DNA of 33,921 bases. Origin: Saprospiraceae bacterium (lineage in GTDB: Bacteria; Bacteroidota; Bacteroidia; Chitinophagales; Saprospiraceae). The stretch spans positions 1 to 33,921 of the forward strand of contig WFYJ01000055.1 in the NCBI GenBank assembly GCA_015490175.1, given 5' to 3'. Within the stretch, counting starts at the first letter, position 1; each line of letters begins with the position of its first letter. Below, piece by piece: positions 29,594 to 33,921 of this stretch. Position numbers and translations under genes: made by a program. The notes beneath the pieces are model-generated. The model worked only from the letters and a program-made list of their open reading frames with translations. It had not been told where the DNA came from and searched no databases.

Positions 29594-30705
29594 ATCATGC
29601 GGCCCGCCGACCAGGCCGTCAGGCAAAGCCATTCCCGCGTGCGCCGCAGCGCTTCCTCAAGGGTACACGGGCCCTGCACGATGCTGAACGCTGCGCGGAT
29701 GCCCAATTCGTCCAGAGCAGCTGCAGTGGCATCCAGCGTCCCGCACAACACCATCACCTTGACGCCGTGGGCGCGTGCCCGGACAGCCACCTCGGCCACG
29801 AGTTTGCCGTGGCCGGTCTGGCCGTCGAAACGGCCCTCGCCGGTGATCACCCAGTCCGCTCCGCGCAGTTTTTCGTCAAAGGCAATGGCATCCAGCAGGT
29901 AGGCGGCACCCGGCACCAGGCGCGCGCCGAGGAAAGCCACAGCCCCGGCCCCCATGCCACCTGCCGCGCCTGCACCCGGCAGATCCGCCAGCGACCGCCC
30001 CGTGGCCTGTTCGAGCAGGGCCACGAACCGACGGGTACCGGCTTCCAGCAGCTCCTGATCCTGCACATTCGCCCCTTTCTGTGCGGCATAGGTCCAGGCT
30101 GCGCCTTCAGGGCCCAGCAGCGGGTTGCGCACGTCGCACAGCACGAGCACTTCCTCGAAAGGCAAGGCTCTGTCAGGCGGGCGGATGGCTGCCACCCGAT
30201 GCAAGGTAGCCCCGACGGGCACGAAGGATTGCCCCTCGACATCGAAAAACCGCCAACCCAGCGCTGCAGCCATGCCAGCCCCCACGTCATGCGTCGCACT
30301 GCCACCAATGGTGAGCACCAACCGCCGGGCATCGAGACGAGCAGCCGCGCCGATCAGTTCGCCCACCCCAAAGGTGGTGGTGTGCAGTGGATTGCGGCGT
30401 TCGGGCGGCACCAGTTCGAGGCCCGCTACCCGGGCCATTTCGATCATCACCGTCTCGCCATCGCCCGACAGTGCCACAGGCGCGCGCACGGGTTCGCCCA
30501 GCGGGCCGGATACTTCGAAATACTCCAACCGACCTCCCAGATGCGCGCACCACACCTCCAGCGTGTGTTCGCCCCCGTCGGCAAGGGGGCACAGCACCAG
30601 CTCAGCCTGAGGCAGGGCCATTTGCAAGCCCTCGGCCATGGCTGCGGCCACCTCTTTTGCGGCAAGCGCATCCTTGAAGGAGTCGGGGGCTATGAGTATT
30701 TTCAC
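29557..30705 (-). CDS. Glycerate kinase (GarK/GlxK class)
   Basis: 382 residues of the class I glycerate 2-kinase family (GarK, GlxK), which phosphorylates D-glycerate with ATP. The start is a GTG at 30705 (VKILIAPDSFKDALAAKEVA), because the family begins KILIAPDSFK and no ATG is available before divergent DNA. Landmarks include PLADGGEHTLEV, TFGVGELI, LTIGGSATHDVGAGMAAALG, LCDVRNPLLGPEGAA, GAGAAGGMGAGAVAFLGA and WVITGEGRFDGQTGHGK, all glycine-rich active-site loops. Length is normal. The last 37 bases overlap the convergent asparaginase-domain gene. The start lies only 26 bases from the divergent futalosine hydrolase start, so its promoter must overlap that gene. Confidence 0.93.
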   Translation of the reverse strand: MKILIAPDSFKDALAAKEVAAAMAEGLQMALPQAELVLCPLADGGEHTLEVWCAHLGGRLEYFEVSGPLGEPVRAPVALSGDGETVMIEMARVAGLELVPPERRNPLHTTTFGVGELIGAAARLDARRLVLTIGGSATHDVGAGMAAALGWRFFDVEGQSFVPVGATLHRVAAIRPPDRALPFEEVLVLCDVRNPLLGPEGAAWTYAAQKGANVQDQELLEAGTRRFVALLEQATGRSLADLPGAGAAGGMGAGAVAFLGARLVPGAAYLLDAIAFDEKLRGADWVITGEGRFDGQTGHGKLVAEVAVRARAHGVKVMVLCGTLDATAAALDELGIRAAFSIVQGPCTLEEALRRTREWLCLTAWSAGRMIQADSSTGNSSK

Positions 30706-30731
30706 CGCTCGCTGGATTGAATGAAACCAAC

Positions 30732-31418
30732 ATGAACATTTTACTGGCTGCCGCCACCCCTTTCGAGCTCGCTCCCACCCTGGAATGGCTGGAATCAAAT
30801 GCTGAAGAATCGGAAGGCGCCTTCCGGCTTGGCAACCATACCGTGCAAATATGCATCACGGGGGTGGGAATGGCGCTGACGGCCTTCCGACTGGGCCAAT
30901 GGCTCAGCACGCGCCCCACCGATTTTGCCATCCAGGCAGGCGTGGCCGGCACCTTTCACGACAAGTGGCCACTCGGCACCGTGGTGGAGGTAACCAGTGA
31001 GCGTTTTGGCGATCTGGGCGCGGAAGAAGCTGACGGAACGTTCACGAGCGTCCACGAAATGGGCCTGATCGCGCCGGACGCTCCTCCCTTTCGCGGGGGC
31101 GTGCTCTGCAACGACGGCTCGGCAGGATTTGCCTTTTTGCCCAAAGCACACGGCCTCACCGTGAACACCGTAACGGGTACCGAAGCCTCGATACAACGGT
31201 TGCGCCGCACCTTTCCCGATGCCGACATCGAAAACATGGAAGGAGCAGCTTTTTTTCTGGCCTGCCTTTCGGCAAATGTCCCCTTTCTGAGCATTCGCGC
31301 TCTGTCCAATCGCGTGGAGCCCCGCAACCGCGACGCATGGCAACTGGCCGAAGCCATAGACGCGCTCAACGGAGTGCTCATCGAGCTGGTGCAGACATTT
31401 GCGGAAGCGGAGCGCTGA
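30732..31418 (+). CDS. mqnB: Futalosine hydrolase
   Basis: 228 residues from the ATG at 30732 (MNILLAAATPFELAP). A nucleoside phosphorylase-superfamily enzyme of the MqnB type, which cleaves futalosine to dehypoxanthine futalosine in the alternative menaquinone pathway. Seen here: the initial strand and PFEL substrate loop, ICITGVGMALTAFRLG, AIQAGVAGTFHDKWPLGTVV, the TVTGTEASI segment and the catalytic-region DIENMEGAAFFLACLS, followed by FLSIRALSNRVEPRNRDAW. The conserved glutamate pair ExMEG corresponds to ribose and purine contacts. The window holds no other mqn genes. Its 3' end overlaps the convergent DUF3810 gene by 41 bases. MTA/SAH nucleosidase is the main alternative, but the RVEPRNRDAW end favours MqnB. 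Confidence 0.88.
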   Translation: MNILLAAATPFELAPTLEWLESNAEESEGAFRLGNHTVQICITGVGMALTAFRLGQWLSTRPTDFAIQAGVAGTFHDKWPLGTVVEVTSERFGDLGAEEADGTFTSVHEMGLIAPDAPPFRGGVLCNDGSAGFAFLPKAHGLTVNTVTGTEASIQRLRRTFPDADIENMEGAAFFLACLSANVPFLSIRALSNRVEPRNRDAWQLAEAIDALNGVLIELVQTFAEAER

Positions 31419-32520
31419 GCTTTTTGCCGGAAGGCAAGGAGCCATTCTTTTGCCTCCAGGCCACGACCAGCCCCACCATCCGGCCATAGCTGTCCAGTCC
31501 CTCGGCCACGCCCTGGGCCAACAGGTAATGGTGATAGATCCAGTTGCGCAATGAGGGAAACAAATCGGGGAACAGGTCCATGCGCGCTTCGATGGCTGCC
31601 ATGTCGGCGCGCACCTGTGGCTGGAGGCCTGCTTTCACTTCCTCGAGCAGATCGGGAGCAAAATGACGCAAGTCGGCGCTGAGGTAAGCCCACCAGGACA
31701 GCCAACCGGAATAGGCGACGAACGGGTCGGCCGATTGCGTGGTGGTGAGCCATGCCCAGAAGTTGCACACTCCTTCGTCGCCAAAGCCCTGCGCATGCGC
31801 CAGCTCGTGCGCCATCACGAAGGGCTGCTGCAATGGATGCAAGCCACTGTCGAGGTGCCCCTCGCCGGAATAGGGCAGGTAAAAACCGGCCGTACCGATG
31901 CGCAACAACACGCCTTCGGGTTTCAGCTTGCGGACGCGGGCAGACAGGATACACGGATAGCCGGCAGCATCGAGGGCCTGACACAAGCCCGTGGGAATGG
32001 CAAACGCTTCCTGCCCCGAGGGAATGGCCCGCTCATCGATGCGAAAGACGCGTCGTGAAAGAGCATTGAGACTGTCCACCGCTTCGCAGGCGAGCAGGTG
32101 GAGCCGGCTCGTATCCGGTGCGACGGCTTCGAGTCCGAGCTGTTGGGTCACGGGCACACGTCGGTAATTCAACCCCCACAACAACTGGAACAGCACCACG
32201 AGCCAGATCAGCACATTGGCGCCGCTGAGGGCCAGACGAAGCCAACGCTTGGGCTTTCGCCAAATTCTGCGCACGTTCAGGACGGTCTCGACGACGAACA
32301 GGACGAGGAGCACATACACCCCTGCCACCGGCAAAAAACCGAAGACCGAGCTGACCACCCGATGCAGCCACAGGTAGATGGTCCGACTATACGCCTCTTC
32401 AATCCATTCGGAGGGCAAAATACTTGTACTCCACACCAAAGCCAGCACGGAAAGTGATAAAACAAACCTCCGCTTCAGCGGATGCAAATCCGGATCATTG
32501 AGGAATCGCAACATGAGCAT
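31378..32520 (-). CDS. DUF3810 membrane protein with HExxH motif
   Basis: 380 residues. Three N-terminal hydrophobic segments (about 20-36, 60-80 and 98-117) are followed by a soluble domain with MAHELAHAQGFGDEG (H238, E239, H242, E249), the pattern of a zinc metallopeptidase (gluzincin-like). Next are CNFWAWLTTTQSADPFVAYSGWLSWWAYL-type segments that define DUF3810 (partly: DPFVAYSGWLSWWAY). The family is widespread in Bacteroidota and also Firmicutes, and no substrate is known to me. Probably a membrane-bound protease at the cytoplasmic membrane; activity is inferred from the motif. Either ATG (32520 or 32514) is possible. It overlaps mqnB at its 3' end. Confidence 0.85.
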   Translation of the reverse strand: MLMLRFLNDPDLHPLKRRFVLSLSVLALVWSTSILPSEWIEEAYSRTIYLWLHRVVSSVFGFLPVAGVYVLLVLFVVETVLNVRRIWRKPKRWLRLALSGANVLIWLVVLFQLLWGLNYRRVPVTQQLGLEAVAPDTSRLHLLACEAVDSLNALSRRVFRIDERAIPSGQEAFAIPTGLCQALDAAGYPCILSARVRKLKPEGVLLRIGTAGFYLPYSGEGHLDSGLHPLQQPFVMAHELAHAQGFGDEGVCNFWAWLTTTQSADPFVAYSGWLSWWAYLSADLRHFAPDLLEEVKAGLQPQVRADMAAIEARMDLFPDLFPSLRNWIYHHYLLAQGVAEGLDSYGRMVGLVVAWRQKNGSLPSGKKLSAPLPQMSAPAR

Positions 32521-32847
32521 TCGACATTGTCCCTGGTTATACGCATATCAGAGCGGCTTGGGAAATCCTGCTGCACAATGGTTGAGGGTGTAGTGTTGAG
32601 GGTTTACAACTCTGTGAAAATCAGTGCATGCTTAGTGGCGCTCTGTGTAACTGAATGATCTTCCAGACGCAGAAGAGACGCCGCGCTGGCACAGTTTGCG
32701 CAGTCGGGCACTCACTCACACCCTCACTCCATCTCTCCATCCCGGAAAATCGTCCATCGCGTCAAAAATTTCCGAACCGGATTGCATTGACTTTGCCAAA
32801 TGAATGCCCCACCGGTGGATGGGTTCGAAAAAATGGATGCCGTCGGG
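32521..32847. repeat. Non-coding stretch: composite dispersed repeat
   Basis: In order: GGTTGAGGGTGTAGTGTTGA (32580-32599), the AACTCTGTGAAAATCAG...GTGTAACTGAATGATC module (32607-32660), a CACTCACTCACACCCTCACT tract (about 32710-32745), then CCGGAAAATCGTCCATCGCG with CAAAAATTTCCGAACCGG and ATTGCATTGA (32743-32790). The last modules are in the same order as at 165-245. No gene is seen. Confidence 0.7.
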
Positions 32848-32855
32848 TAATTTCG
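32848..32855 (+). promoter_or_regulatory. Possible -7 element for the barrel gene
   Basis: TAATTTCG, one mismatch from TAnnTTTG, 19 bases upstream of the ATG at 32875. The extended string GTAATTTCGCC is shared with the miaA upstream region. Confidence 0.35.
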
Positions 32856-32874
32856 CCAAAAACTGATCAATAAC

Positions 32875-33735
32875 ATGAAAAATCCCGCTCTTTTCCTCGT
32901 GGCAGCCCTCTGGGGCGTGACCCTTGGCGCTCAGAATCTGGAAGTGGGCCTCCATCTGGGGGGCAGCAACTACCTCGGTGACCTTGCCAACAATTCGAGC
33001 ACCATTTACTTCCGGGAAACGCGGCCCTCGGCAGCCGGCTTAGTCCGATACCGATTGGCCCGGTCGTTGGCTTTGCGCGGCAGCTTCACCTGGGCCACGA
33101 TTTCCGGGCAGGACCTCAACTCCAGCGAAGCCCTCGTCCACAACAGGAACCTCTCTTTCCGAAGCCACCTGCAGGAAGTGGCACTTGGCATAGAGTGGAA
33201 CATTCCCGGCATCGATCCCTACACGCTGGCCACTCCCTGGTCGGCCTATTTTTTCCTGGGGATGGGTGGCACCCACTTCAACCCGCAAGCCCGCCTCGAC
33301 GGCGTCTGGTACGACCTCCAACCTCTGGGTACGGAAGGACAGGGACTGCCGGAATACCCCGACCGCAAGCCCTATGCCCGCTTCACGCTCGTGGTACCTG
33401 TGGCCGCAGGGATGAAATATGCGCTCAACGACAAGTGGACGCTTTCCTTCGAGCTGGGCGTCCGAAAGACGTTTACCGACTATCTCGACGATGTGAGCAC
33501 CACTTTCGTGGAAACGCTGCCCTTGGCCCAGGCGCGCGGCGCCATTGCGGCCCAACTCGCCAATCGCGCCCTGGTCGATCATCCGGCCTACCAGCCCGGC
33601 GCCGCCCGCGGCGATGGCGCCTCCACCGATTGGTACTTCGGATCGTGGGTCGGCATCGCCTATCGGTTCATGGACAACGGACTGCGCGGCGCCCGCAAGC
33701 GCCCCGGCAGGCGCAAGGCCGGGTGTTATGATTGA
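32875..33735 (+). CDS. DUF6089-like outer-membrane beta-barrel protein
   Basis: 286 residues with a signal peptide (MKNPALFLVAALWGVTLGAQ). The first strand EVGLHLGGSNYLGDLANN is the recognisable start of a Bacteroidota barrel family (DUF6089-like), and the body alternates hydrophobic and polar residues in strands, for example LALRGSFTWATISGQD and LSFELGVRKTFTDYLDDVS. A near-terminal strand (WYFGSWVGIAYRFMDN) would fit the barrel closing, but it is followed by about 20 basic residues (LRGARKRPGRRKAGCYD), an unusual tail. Function unknown; the protein most likely sits in the outer membrane. The gene is alone between repeat blocks. Confidence 0.78.
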   Translation: MKNPALFLVAALWGVTLGAQNLEVGLHLGGSNYLGDLANNSSTIYFRETRPSAAGLVRYRLARSLALRGSFTWATISGQDLNSSEALVHNRNLSFRSHLQEVALGIEWNIPGIDPYTLATPWSAYFFLGMGGTHFNPQARLDGVWYDLQPLGTEGQGLPEYPDRKPYARFTLVVPVAAGMKYALNDKWTLSFELGVRKTFTDYLDDVSTTFVETLPLAQARGAIAAQLANRALVDHPAYQPGAARGDGASTDWYFGSWVGIAYRFMDNGLRGARKRPGRRKAGCYD

Positions 33736-33921
33736 GCAGAGACCGAAGGTGCCGCAGTGACGGAGTAGAGACGCACGGCAGTGCGTCTGAGGGCAGTGCG
33801 TCCACCTGTCCGGGAATTTATGACGATGGATATTAAGGAGTGAGGGAAGGAGGGAGGATTGAGCGCACTGAAAAAAATACGTGACGCGTGACGCGTGACG
33901 CGTGACACGTGACACGTGACA
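33736..33921. repeat. Repeat block at window end
   Basis: AGACGCAC-GGCA-GTGCGTCT (33769-33788) is a perfect 8-base-arm palindrome followed by a half copy GCAGTGCGTC. Then comes CTGTCCGGGAATTTATGACG with ATGG (inverted relative of the TTCCCGAACCG module) and GAGTGAGGGAAGGAGGGAGG. No gene is seen. Confidence 0.65.
33881..33921. repeat. 7-bp tandem repeat running off the window
   Basis: GTGACGC three times, then GTGACAC twice, then GTGACA: nearly six units of 7 bases to the last base of the window, so the array may continue. Such GTGACxC/CACGTGTC arrays are not part of any gene seen here. Confidence 0.9.

Noticed and set aside
29284-30720. 478-codon plus frame across asparaginase-domain and glycerate kinase genes
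   Set aside because: Antisense or shifted frame of two certain genes; low-complexity translation.

Overview
The window is a compact, GC-rich piece of a Bacteroidota chromosome, most likely from the Saprospiria (Lewinella/Phaeodactylibacter-like), although that rank is inferred. Four things support the phylum. First, a secreted metalloprotease carries a C-terminal type IX secretion (Por) sorting domain and a '3-coathanger stack' module. Second, several families are largely confined to Bacteroidota: YfhO-type membrane protein, DUF3810, DUF7935-like, DUF6089-like barrel, and a tail-fibre-like protein with the LPGxPSAxEV C-terminus. Third, many genes are preceded by the Bacteroidota -7 element TAnnTTTG, and Shine-Dalgarno sequences are not conspicuous. 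Fourth, menaquinone is apparently made by the futalosine route (mqnB). No insertion sequence, prophage, rRNA or CRISPR array is visible.

Layout. 1-615: hairpins and dispersed repeats, no convincing gene. 616-7838: a YfhO-like membrane protein, a stand-alone LigD-type polymerase domain (minus), and a two-gene secreted unit (repeat-rich tail-fibre-like protein plus M12B-like protease). 7904-19038: mostly housekeeping: DEDDh exonuclease, RhlE-type helicase, phosphatidylserine decarboxylase-like protein, MacB/FtsX-type permease, queA, an RlmI-like methyltransferase, a PlsC-like acyltransferase and miaA. Next comes a GC-poorer, unusual regulator-like protein that combines two RNA polymerase alpha-CTD-like repeats, a sigma region 4-like helix-turn-helix and C-terminal winged-helix (HARE-HTH-like) units. 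19159-22264: dnaG, plus a non-coding block with an operator-like palindrome and two tandem terminator-capped elements, all enclosed by a diverged inverted repeat of about 115-125 bp. 22355-25351: yebC, tRNA-Pro with broken tRNA-Pro pieces on both sides, tRNA-Ser and dnaA, all on the minus strand. 25737-33735: a DUF7935-like membrane protein, an IscA-type Fe-S carrier, an SPFH + zinc-ribbon + short asparaginase-domain cluster (YdjI/YdjG-like), glycerate kinase, futalosine hydrolase, a DUF3810 putative membrane protease and an outer-membrane barrel.

How it fits together. Most genes serve translation and tRNA modification (queA, miaA, RlmI-like, tRNAs), replication (dnaA, dnaG) or the envelope (YfhO, acyltransferase, PSD-like, SPFH module, barrel). 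Intergenic regions are loaded with modular dispersed repeats that recur in a preserved order. The two observations most worth following are the alpha-CTD/sigma4/HARE protein and the tandem hairpin transcripts next to dnaG. All family names come from motif reading, not database searches.
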